A stretch of DNA of 64,000 nucleotides, taken from Candidatus Defluviilinea proxima (lineage in GTDB: Bacteria; Chloroflexota; Anaerolineae; Anaerolineales; Villigracilaceae). The notes beneath the pieces are model-generated. The model worked only from the letters and a program-made list of their open reading frames with translations, made no database searches and was not told the origin of the DNA. The position numbers and the translations under genes were made by a program. How positions within the stretch are numbered: position 1 is the first letter of the stretch; every line of letters starts with the position of its first letter. The stretch lies in the NCBI GenBank assembly GCA_016721115.1, contig JADKIW010000001.1:821501-885500 (forward strand), written 5' to 3'. Positions 58,009 to 64,000 of the stretch are shown piece by piece.

Positions 58009-58095
58009 GTCATTGCGAGCGAACGGAGTGAGCGAAGCAATCTCCACCCGTGTGATGGGGATTGCTTCGTCGGGCGAGGCCCTCCTCGCAATGAC
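58009..58095. repeat. GTCATTGCGAG...CTCGCAATGAC inverted repeat
   Basis: 11-bp perfect arms at 58009-58019 and 58085-58095 with nested AAGCAATC/GATTGCTT. A repeat form common in environmental bacterial genomes. Lies in the leader between the riboswitch terminators and the permease start. Confidence 0.8.
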
Positions 58096-58111
58096 AGGAG
58101 TGGCAGAAAAA

Positions 58112-58140
58112 CAAAAAGCGCCTCGAAAATTCCGGGGCGC
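58112..58140 (-). terminator. Second terminator in the riboswitch leader
   Basis: GCGCC (plus 58118-58122) and GGCGC (58136-58140) with inner CG pairs; the minus-strand product is followed by TTTTTGTTTTT. Confidence 0.65.
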
Positions 58141-58171
58141 AGAATCAGGACTCGGTTAAGTCTGAAGCGTA

Positions 58172-58207
58172 TTAAAAATCCCGAAAACACAAAGTGCGTT
58201 TTCGGGA
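58172..58207 (-). terminator. Expression-platform terminator of the FMN riboswitch
   Basis: TCCCGAAAAC (plus 58179-58188) and GTTTTCGGGA (58198-58207) form a 10-bp stem; T-run on the minus strand from the A-run at 58174-58178. Lies about 35 nt after the aptamer. Confidence 0.85.
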
Positions 58208-58239
58208 CATACGTCAAATCAGACTCACGGTGAGCCTAT

Positions 58240-58380
58240 CATCCTTCTTCTATCCAGACTATACTGTCGGCCCCGGAATTACACCGGATCATGCACTTGC
58301 GTGCTCGTGGGCTGTACCACCGATCGGGAATTCACTCGCAATTTGTTGAACACAAGTGTCACCCTGCCCCGAAGGTAAAT
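58240..58380 (-). ncRNA. FMN riboswitch (RFN element)
   Basis: Minus-strand aptamer. Conserved blocks in order: CTTCGGGGCAGGGTG, AATTCCCGATCGGTGGTA, AGCCCACGAGC, TGATCCGGTGTAATTCCGG, GGCCGACAGTATAGTCTGGA, and GAAGAAGG closing P1 (CCTTC with GAAGG). An extra segment CACTTG...CGAGTG enlarges one arm. With FMN bound it should promote the terminator just downstream and shut off the ABC operon. Confidence 0.95.
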
Positions 58381-58394
58381 ATTCAGTTAAACGG

Positions 58395-58400
58395 ATTATA
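58395..58400 (-). promoter_or_regulatory. Probable -10 box of the riboswitch transcript
   Basis: TATAAT on the minus strand (58400-58395), about 15 nt upstream of the aptamer's first helix. The -35 is weak. Confidence 0.6.
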
Positions 58401-58475
58401 TCACCACTCAATACTGACAGTTGTTCCTGCGACAGCAAAGGCTTCCAATCATATAATCCACTTCGCACGAGATAC

Positions 58476-58509
58476 AAAAAGAGGCCACACCATTGACGCA
58501 GCCTCTTTT
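58476..58509 (-). terminator. Terminator of the ferredoxin gene
   Basis: AAAAGAGGC (58477-58485) and GCCTCTTTT (58501-58509); A-run to the left makes the minus T-tail. Confidence 0.8.
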
Positions 58510-58534
58510 CTTCTACTATGAGCGTGAATTTGTC

Positions 58535-58726
58535 TTACGCTTGTACGATGCACTCCACCGGGCAAACGGCAACGCACTTGGGTGAATCGTGGTGACCAAC
58601 ACATTCAACACACGTGGCCTGATCGATCACATAAGTAACACCATCACCTTCGCTGATGGATTCGGTCGGGCATTCGGGCAAGCATGCGCCACAGGCGATG
58701 CATTCTTCAAGGATTTTCATAGTCAT
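58535..58726 (-). CDS. 2[4Fe-4S] ferredoxin
   Basis: 63 aa. Two clusters: CIACGACLPECPTESI and a second set CVECVGHHDSPKCVAVCP, the latter with the long C-x2-C-x8-C-x3-C insertion of Chromatium-type (Alvin) ferredoxins. Low-potential electron carrier. Start: ATG 58726 with GGAG 10 nt upstream; ATG 58720 is an alternative. Own terminator; the partner enzyme is not in the window. Confidence 0.93.
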   Translation of the reverse strand: MTMKILEECIACGACLPECPTESISEGDGVTYVIDQATCVECVGHHDSPKCVAVCPVECIVQA

Positions 58727-58821
58727 GGTTAATTTTCTCCAATATTGATATTTTGGACTATAAATTAACCGATGCTGAATGGCACGTCAAATGACGAATG
58801 TCTCTTATTTGATGGATTTTG

Positions 58822-59319
58822 TCATCCTTCTGCTGAAAGCCTGTTGATGTCACGGCGTATGAACCATAATGGAACAATACCAAAAACACCAAAAGACATA
58901 TCGATCATTTGCCAAAAGAAGGGGATATTTCGAATATATCCAAAGATCAAAGCCCATGGGATGATGAGAAGGCAGGTAAGCATCCCAAATTCCACCACCC
59001 AAATATTTTTAACCGGGTCACGGAAAACGCCAAGGAAAGCAATGGCAATTGCCACATGGCCAAATGCCAGCCAATCCGTTCCATAAGCGAGAAATGGGTA
59101 TTGTCCATATCCATTTTGGACGCCTTCGTTTATATACTTCAACCAATTCGTCAACGCGGGAAATATAGATGACAACACGGTTCCATTCTCAAAAAAGGAC
59201 ATCATGATCTTTAATTCCCACTGTAAAGGGATTGCCGTCAGACCACTTACTGCAAGCGCACACATAAAAAAGACAAGCAGAATTCTGATGCGGCGATGTA
59301 AAATATTTTTTGTATTCAT
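58822..59319 (-). CDS. Hypothetical membrane protein, about four helices
   Basis: 165 aa. Four or five hydrophobic stretches (RILLVFFMCALAVSGLTAIP ... WLAFGHVAIAIAFLGVF ... FGMLTCLLIIPWALIFGYI ... IPFFWQMIDMSFGVFGIVPL). ATG 59319 with AGGAGG 5 nt upstream; the frame above it is intergenic. Function not recognised; charged ends are cytoplasmic. Confidence 0.75.
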   Translation of the reverse strand: MNTKNILHRRIRILLVFFMCALAVSGLTAIPLQWELKIMMSFFENGTVLSSIFPALTNWLKYINEGVQNGYGQYPFLAYGTDWLAFGHVAIAIAFLGVFRDPVKNIWVVEFGMLTCLLIIPWALIFGYIRNIPFFWQMIDMSFGVFGIVPLWFIRRDINRLSAEG

Positions 59320-59354
59320 TTGGCCTCCTGAAAGTGAATTACCCCCATAATAAC

Positions 59355-59394
59355 AAGCCGAAAGTCTCAAAGACTCTCATGAGACTTTCGGCTT
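59355..59394 (-). terminator. Long hairpin in the gap before the membrane-protein gene
   Basis: 15-bp perfect stem AAGCCGAAAGTCTCA (59355-59369) / TGAGACTTTCGGCTT (59380-59394). Without a clear T-run it could terminate the zinc-ribbon gene (59425-59685) or be a repeat. Confidence 0.65.
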
Positions 59395-59424
59395 CTATCA
59401 TTAAGAATACAAGAAGTTGTTTGG

Positions 59425-59685
59425 CTAATTATTCATCAACACCCGAAGGAGAGCCAATCCACCGCAAAGGCAGAACACAAGCACGAACGAAATGACAAAG
59501 TACAGAATAATGTTCGTCTGGTTCGATTTACCGGTCTTACCGTTATATTGCGTACCACAACTTTGGCATTTAACATGGGTGAACATGGCAGGCCCAAGCG
59601 CGCCTCCCCACCACGTGTAACTGACCTTGGTTGCATTGCTTTGTCCGCAAGTGGGACAGGGGGCATATTGAGATTGTGTTTGCAT
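59425..59685 (-). CDS. Small zinc-ribbon membrane protein
   Basis: 86 aa. Zinc ribbon C-x2-C (CPTCG) and C-x2-C (CQSCG) around a WWGGALGPAM segment, then one membrane helix (IILYFVISFVLVFCLCGGLA). ATG 59685 with GGAGGAG just upstream. Function unknown. Confidence 0.8.
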   Translation of the reverse strand: MQTQSQYAPCPTCGQSNATKVSYTWWGGALGPAMFTHVKCQSCGTQYNGKTGKSNQTNIILYFVISFVLVFCLCGGLALLRVLMNN

Positions 59686-59839
59686 AACTCCTCCGTGTGT
59701 ATAAATAAATGGCAACAACAAGTTGCGCACTATATTTTACATGATGCTTTCCACAAAAGTCGTTTAAAATTTAAGAAAATATTACGCACACCTATCGCCA
59801 TCCAACTAATTTGGGATATAAATATCGAGGCAAAGGCCG

Positions 59840-59845
59840 TATAAT
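59840..59845 (+). promoter_or_regulatory. TATAAT box before the LSDAT gene
   Basis: TATAAT ends 7 nt before ATG 59853, with no ribosome binding site between. Confidence 0.6.
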
Positions 59846-59852
59846 TTCAACC

Positions 59853-60554
59853 ATGAAAATAGAATCTATATTATTAAATGGGCACGGAACACCGACCGTG
59901 AATCCAGATGCATTTGAGGAACTCCGGGAAGCATGGCAGCTTCTTGGGTTTACCGGTGAGCGACCCGCTATTGTGATCGTTGGCGGTGCAGGCGGCATGA
60001 GCGAAGAGGACATTGCCAAGGTAGAGCTATTCTTCCAGCAACACTTACTCCCTTTCGCTCAAACAAAAAATGCCGTCATCATTGATGGCGGCACAGACTC
60101 AGGTGTGATGGGAGCGATCGGCCGTGCCCGCCATTTGACCGGCACCGATGTCCCATTGATCGGCGTCGTTGCGCGTGACGTGGAAGGTATCAGGTCCATG
60201 CTTGAACCACACCATACCCATTTTATTTTTTGTCCAGGCAGTAATTGGGGCAATGAATCAGAATGGATCGCGGCGGCGGCCAGTGCACTTGCAGGTTCCC
60301 AACCTTCCGTCGGGATTGTGATCAACGGCGGGCAGATCACATGGAACGATGTCGGCCTGAACATTCATTACGGCCGTCCCGTACTGATCGCGGAGGGAAG
60401 CGGACGCACAGCGGATGTCATTGCGCTGACGAGCACCGGTCACGCCTTTGACCCTAAAGCCATCATTTTGATCCGAACCGGTAAAGTACACATTGCGAAT
60501 TTCTTCAAAGACCCCGGACACTTTATCAAGAAAATAAACGACCTGATGAAATAG
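59853..60554 (+). CDS. LSDAT/SLOG-superfamily nucleotide-binding protein
   Basis: 233 aa. Rossmann-like features: IVIVGGAGGMSEEDI near residues 40-55, VIIDGGTDSGVMGAIGRAR (GGT-x-SG), and SVGIVINGGQITWNDV. This is the pattern of the prokaryotic LSDAT family, the SLOG relatives of TRPM-channel sensor domains. Such domains bind NAD- or ADP-ribose-type nucleotides; the role of the single-domain protein is unknown. Start set by the TATAAT box; the frame before ATG 59853 is intergenic. Confidence 0.85.
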   Translation: MKIESILLNGHGTPTVNPDAFEELREAWQLLGFTGERPAIVIVGGAGGMSEEDIAKVELFFQQHLLPFAQTKNAVIIDGGTDSGVMGAIGRARHLTGTDVPLIGVVARDVEGIRSMLEPHHTHFIFCPGSNWGNESEWIAAAASALAGSQPSVGIVINGGQITWNDVGLNIHYGRPVLIAEGSGRTADVIALTSTGHAFDPKAIILIRTGKVHIANFFKDPGHFIKKINDLMK

Positions 60555-60570
60555 TAGTTTCAATACATAT

Positions 60571-60600
60571 AAAAAGGACGGATTTTCATCCGTCCTTTTT
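60571..60600. terminator. Bidirectional terminator
   Basis: 13-bp stem AAAAAGGACGGAT (60571-60583) / ATCCGTCCTTTTT (60588-60600). Serves the LSDAT gene and the convergent valS operon. Confidence 0.92.
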
Positions 60601-60602
60601 TG

Positions 60603-63287
60603 TTATTTCAGTTGCGCCTTGATCTTCTCGGCTGTATCTTTATACCCAGCCAACTTATCGCGTTCCTTTTGAACGAGCGCGGCTGGCGCTTTATTGGCAA
60701 AGTCGCCGCCCAGCAAGTTCTCCAAGCGTTGAATATGTGACTCGGCCTCTTTGAGTTCCTTTTCGAGGCGGGCCTTTTCACCAGCCAAATCCACCATGCC
60801 TGCCAAGGGGATATAAATTTCCACAGAACCGACCACAAGCGATATAGAGTCTTGGGGTTTGTCCTTGAGAGATTCGAGAATGGAAATTTGCGTTTGGTCC
60901 AATCCGGCAAGAGTGGCGATGGTTAAGGATTGTTCCTTCAACAGGTCGATTTTGTCGTTGCTGACAATTGTTGCGGCAATTCGTTTGGATGGAGCCACAC
61001 CTTTCTCTGTTCGCAGGTTGCGGATGGCGCGCACGATCTCCTGGATCAACTCAAAGTTGGCGATCTTCCCATCTTCCCACCCCTCAAGCGGACGAGGTTC
61101 GGGCCACTTCGCCACAATCAACGCGGCAGGGGCATCATCAAAGATGTGTAATGCGCCCGCATCCAAGACAGCACGGCGCAAGTGTCCCCACACTTCCTCA
61201 GTGATGAACGGCGTGAAAGGATGCAACAAGCGCAAAGAAATATCCAATACGCGTGCGAGGGTATCTACGGTACTTGCCTTTGTAGCATCATCTTTTAGTT
61301 GTTCTTTCGCAACTTCCACATACCAATCCGCGAAATCGGACCACAAGAAATCGTAGATCTGTTGACCAGCCTGCCCGTATTGAAAGTTCTGTATCTGGCG
61401 TTCCACATCACGGATAAGTTGTTGGAGTTTGGCCCAAATCCATGAATCAGCGAGAGTATATTCTGTCTTTTCGCTCACAGCGAGTGGCTGACTGCTGATC
61501 GCTGAGATCACAAACCGTCCCGCATTCCAGATCTTGTTGGCAAAGTTGCGGTTGGCTTCCACTTTCTTAAGCCCAACGTTCGTATCGTTACCGGGTGTGG
61601 AACCAACCAAAAGGGTGAAACGAAGCGCGTCTGTGCCAAGCTCATCCATCACAAGGAGCGGATCCATCACGTTGCCTTTTGTCTTCGACATCTTGTGTCC
61701 ATGTTCATCGCGCACAAGGCCGTGCAAATAAATCGTGTGGAAAGGAATCTTGCCGGTGTATTCGAGTCCGCTCATGATCATGCGCGCCACCCAGAAGAAC
61801 AAAATATCGTAACCCGTCTCCATGTAGGAAGTGGGATAGAAATATTTGTAATCGGGCGTTTCCTCGGGCCAGCCAAGTGTGGAGAATGGCCAAAGGCCAG
61901 AAGAGAACCATGTGTCCAGCACATCGTCATCCTGATGAATATCTTTCGAGCCGCATGTCGCGCATTGGGTGGGGTCTTCGCGCGCCACGGTCATATGGTT
62001 ATCGGGGCAATACCACACAGGGATACGATGTCCCCACCATAACTGACGGCTGATACACCAGTCCTTGATGTTCTCCATCCAGTTGTAATAAGTCTTTTCG
62101 AATCGCTCGGGCACGATCTTGATGCGTCCATCCTTCACAGCATCAAGCGCGGCTTTGGCCATCGGTTCGATGGTCACGAACCATTGCTCAGAGATCATCG
62201 GCTCGACAATTTCTCCGCCGCGTTGTGTACGCGGGATGGTCGTACGATAGGGATCTGTTTTGATGACAAGACCAGCGGCTTTCATATCGGACCAAAGATT
62301 CTTACGCGCCTCGAATCGATCCTGACCTTTATATTTGCCTCCGTTTTCGTTGACCTTTGCCTCGCGATCAAGCATGGAGATGATGGGCAGGTTGTGACGT
62401 TGTGCGATGGCATAGTCGTTCGGGTCGTGTCCCGGTGTGATCTTCAATGCACCGGTACCGAATTCGATGCTCACGTATTCATCAGCAATGACAGGGATCT
62501 CACGACCAAGGATCGGCACGATGACTTTCTTGCCGATGAATTTCTTGTAGCGTTCGTCTTCAGGGTGAACAGCCACAGCCGTATCGCCAAGAATTGTCTC
62601 AGGGCGAATGGTTGCCACTGGAATAAACTCTTCCGAATCCTTCAACATATATTTGAAGTAATACAGGAACGCGTCTTCCTCCTCGTATTCCACTTCCAAG
62701 TCAGAGACGGCGGTCTTGAGTCCCGGCGACCAGTTGATGAGACGAGGTCCGCGATAGATCAGTCCCTTTTCATAGAGGGAAACAAAGGCTTCTCGAACTG
62801 CCCGGCTCAGCCCATCGTCCAGAGTGAAGCGCTCGCGATCCCAGTCACAGGAGGCACCGAGGCGACGGATCTGATTGGTGATGAGCCCACCGTATTTGCG
62901 TTTCCATTCCCATGTCCGTTTGAGAAATTCTTCGCGGCCCAATTCTTCGCGCATGACCTCATCATTTTTGAGCAAGTCGCGCTCCACCATGAGCTGGGTG
63001 GCGATGCCAGCATGATCGGTACCGGGAATCCACAACGTGGAGTAACCCTTCATGCGATGGTAGCGAATCATGAGGTCTTCAACGCTGACGAACATGGCGT
63101 GGCCGAGATGGAGCTCACCTGTCACGTTTGGCGGCGGGATGGCAATAACGAACGGCTCGATGTTCGGGTCGAAATCGGGTTTGTTCGGGTCATTGTGTGG
63201 CTTGAAGAACCCACCTGCTTCCCACATCGCATAAATACGCGGCTCGGTGGATTTGAAATCGTATGCCTTTGGTAATTCTTTAGTCAT
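60603..63287 (-). CDS. valS: Valyl-tRNA synthetase
   Basis: 894 aa, standard bacterial length. Class I motifs HLGH (in NVTGELHLGHAMF, about residues 54-66) and KMSKT (about residue 535); editing domain between them; zinc-like cysteines in CPDN ... CATCGSKD; C-terminal coiled coil (LAGEKARLEKELKEAESHIQ). A short segment SAISSQPLAVSEKTEYTL before the anticodon-binding domain has a repetitive coding sequence and may be an in-frame repeat insertion. Regulated by a valine T-box through the DinB gene upstream. Start: ATG 63287 with GGAG 5 nt upstream. Confidence 0.97.
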   Translation of the reverse strand: MTKELPKAYDFKSTEPRIYAMWEAGGFFKPHNDPNKPDFDPNIEPFVIAIPPPNVTGELHLGHAMFVSVEDLMIRYHRMKGYSTLWIPGTDHAGIATQLMVERDLLKNDEVMREELGREEFLKRTWEWKRKYGGLITNQIRRLGASCDWDRERFTLDDGLSRAVREAFVSLYEKGLIYRGPRLINWSPGLKTAVSDLEVEYEEEDAFLYYFKYMLKDSEEFIPVATIRPETILGDTAVAVHPEDERYKKFIGKKVIVPILGREIPVIADEYVSIEFGTGALKITPGHDPNDYAIAQRHNLPIISMLDREAKVNENGGKYKGQDRFEARKNLWSDMKAAGLVIKTDPYRTTIPRTQRGGEIVEPMISEQWFVTIEPMAKAALDAVKDGRIKIVPERFEKTYYNWMENIKDWCISRQLWWGHRIPVWYCPDNHMTVAREDPTQCATCGSKDIHQDDDVLDTWFSSGLWPFSTLGWPEETPDYKYFYPTSYMETGYDILFFWVARMIMSGLEYTGKIPFHTIYLHGLVRDEHGHKMSKTKGNVMDPLLVMDELGTDALRFTLLVGSTPGNDTNVGLKKVEANRNFANKIWNAGRFVISAISSQPLAVSEKTEYTLADSWIWAKLQQLIRDVERQIQNFQYGQAGQQIYDFLWSDFADWYVEVAKEQLKDDATKASTVDTLARVLDISLRLLHPFTPFITEEVWGHLRRAVLDAGALHIFDDAPAALIVAKWPEPRPLEGWEDGKIANFELIQEIVRAIRNLRTEKGVAPSKRIAATIVSNDKIDLLKEQSLTIATLAGLDQTQISILESLKDKPQDSISLVVGSVEIYIPLAGMVDLAGEKARLEKELKEAESHIQRLENLLGGDFANKAPAALVQKERDKLAGYKDTAEKIKAQLK

Positions 63288-63289
63288 TC

Positions 63290-63754
63290 TTACTCCTTAT
63301 TATGGCTGAAACCTTCCCAGCCAAGTTCTATATTTTCAAGTGTTCCTAATCGTTCATACAGTTCACCCGCATGTTGTTGAATGTGCCTGATGTTGATTAA
63401 CTGTAATTCCAGTTTATCCACCGGATACCAGTAGAAGCCTGATCCAGCATCCAGATCTGTGAGTGGAACTCGTTCCATAACCTGCTTCTCGACGAAAGTC
63501 AGATATTCCAGCACTTCATCTTTTGTAAATGGCACTGCGCCATCAGGGTCATGATGCTTTTCCCATGGGACGAAATCCTTTTCGGCGTTCTGCAAATATA
63601 AATGGACGTAGAAAAGTGTGTGATAGGACTTTCTCCAAAATTCATCCTGATTGCCGGGGGCATCCCATAATGCATCCGGGCACTTAACAATGGCCTGTTT
63701 TAGCATTGCCAGCGCGGCCAGATATTGTGATTGAATTACTTGTTTCGTATCCAT
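63290..63754 (-). CDS. DinB-like metal-binding protein
   Basis: 154 aa four-helix bundle. Likely metal-ligand His residues in SYHTLFYVHLYL and HIQQHAGELYERLG. Related to DinB/DfsB thiol transferases and damage-induced proteins, but the activity here is unknown. Placed between the T-box leader and valS, 2 nt before the latter's ATG, so it must be co-transcribed and controlled by uncharged tRNA-Val, an unusual position for this family. Start: ATG 63754. Confidence 0.82.
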   Translation of the reverse strand: MDTKQVIQSQYLAALAMLKQAIVKCPDALWDAPGNQDEFWRKSYHTLFYVHLYLQNAEKDFVPWEKHHDPDGAVPFTKDEVLEYLTFVEKQVMERVPLTDLDAGSGFYWYPVDKLELQLINIRHIQQHAGELYERLGTLENIELGWEGFSHNKE

Positions 63755-63768
63755 TCTTGTTCCTTAAA

Positions 63769-63803
63769 CAAAAACGCCTCGTCCAACAAGAGGACGAAGC
63801 GTT
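63769..63803 (-). terminator. T-box terminator hairpin
   Basis: AACGCCTCGTCC (63773-63784) pairs with GGACGAAGCGTT (63792-63803) with one mismatch; T-run on the minus strand. The alternative antiterminator would pair the T-box sequence with the hairpin's 5' side. Confidence 0.85.
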
Positions 63804-64000
63804 GCTCCGCGGTACCACCTCGATTCGCCGTTTTATCGGCGCACTCGGTAACTGGCTAACACCAGTCTCTGCTGTAACGGGCAATCCCGTGCCGTTCTAG
63901 TTTCCAGCTAACTGCTAAAAGCTATCAGCTAATTTCTTCGGCAAGTGTATCAGACGACTTCGGCATTGTTTCCCTGCGGAGACTTCCACCGTTCGTCTCC
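63769..64000 (-). promoter_or_regulatory. T-box riboswitch leader (valine)
   Basis: The minus strand holds the T-box core AGGTGGTACCGCGG (63820-63807), a preceding stem region, and near the window end a short stem I whose base pairs AGACGA (63998-63993) with TCGTCT (63957-63952). A GTC triplet (63958-63956) beside that stem is a plausible Val specifier; this is tentative because stem I may extend past the window edge. Transcription continues into DinB-valS only when uncharged tRNA-Val stabilises the antiterminator. Confidence 0.9.

Noticed and set aside
62184..63275. Long open frame antisense to valS (plus strand)
   Set aside because: It mirrors the valS codon pattern; valS has class I synthetase motifs, so this is a shadow frame.

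Overview
The window reads as a chromosomal segment of an Anaerolineae-like Chloroflexota bacterium of roughly 50% GC. This placement is inference, from the overall protein flavour, an FMN-riboswitch-controlled thiY-like ABC operon of the kind described as a riboflavin importer in Chloroflexi, a valS T-box, DUF4349 and DUF2277 proteins, and a heavy load of small intergenic palindromes. No rRNA, tRNA or CRISPR array was seen. Most of the window is housekeeping sequence; the first 8 kb and several islands are accessory.

Layout: (1) 1-3.2 kb: two diverged Nudix proteins around a 493-aa protein of unknown function, plus the broken C-terminus of a third Nudix copy. (2) 3.2-8 kb: a repeat-rich island with six tandem structured repeats of about 140 bp, an IS200-type Y1 transposase, a toxin/DUF2283 pair, a lipoprotein flanked by duplicated mosaic repeats, and a REP-associated tyrosine transposase that itself carries a REP pair in frame. 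(3) 8-12.4 kb: AspT/YidE-type transporter, radical SAM protein and flavin amine oxidase-like enzyme. (4) 12.4-16.4 kb: a thiol/redox cluster (rhodanese, two OsmC genes, one frameshifted, an ECF sigma factor with zinc anti-sigma, a protein disulfide oxidoreductase, a TlpA-like thioredoxin). Three transcription starts here share one promoter motif with identical spacing, which defines a likely ECF regulon. (5) 17-20.7 kb: a hypothetical protein, then a GHKL ATPase with a winged-helix-like partner, a candidate uncharacterised two-gene system. (6) 20.7-43 kb: methyltransferase, MFS and ABC exporters, two-component system, PolX with an apparently lost catalytic Asp, prs, ferritin, saccharopine dehydrogenase-like protein, esterase, MutT-like Nudix, pentapeptide protein, lipoproteins, coaBC, phosphoesterase, DUF4349 protein, rsmG. 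(7) 43-50 kb, minus strand: xpt, HIT protein, guaA, then a membrane protein, a vWA/FHA protein and a PP2C phosphatase. (8) 50-55 kb: maf, a penicillin-binding lipoprotein, rsgA, holB. (9) 55-58.7 kb: FMN riboswitch and ABC transporter, ferredoxin. (10) 58.8-64 kb: small membrane proteins, LSDAT/SLOG protein, and a valine T-box in front of a DinB-like gene and valS.

Two themes run through the window. First, several genes have a TATAAT-like box ending about 7 nt before the start codon, so short-leader or leaderless transcripts appear common; this was used to choose starts. Second, palindromic repeats (a GTAGGGGCG...CGCCCCTAC family and others) occupy most larger gaps and have entered coding sequences: a transposase, a radical SAM gene and the 3' end of a HIT gene.
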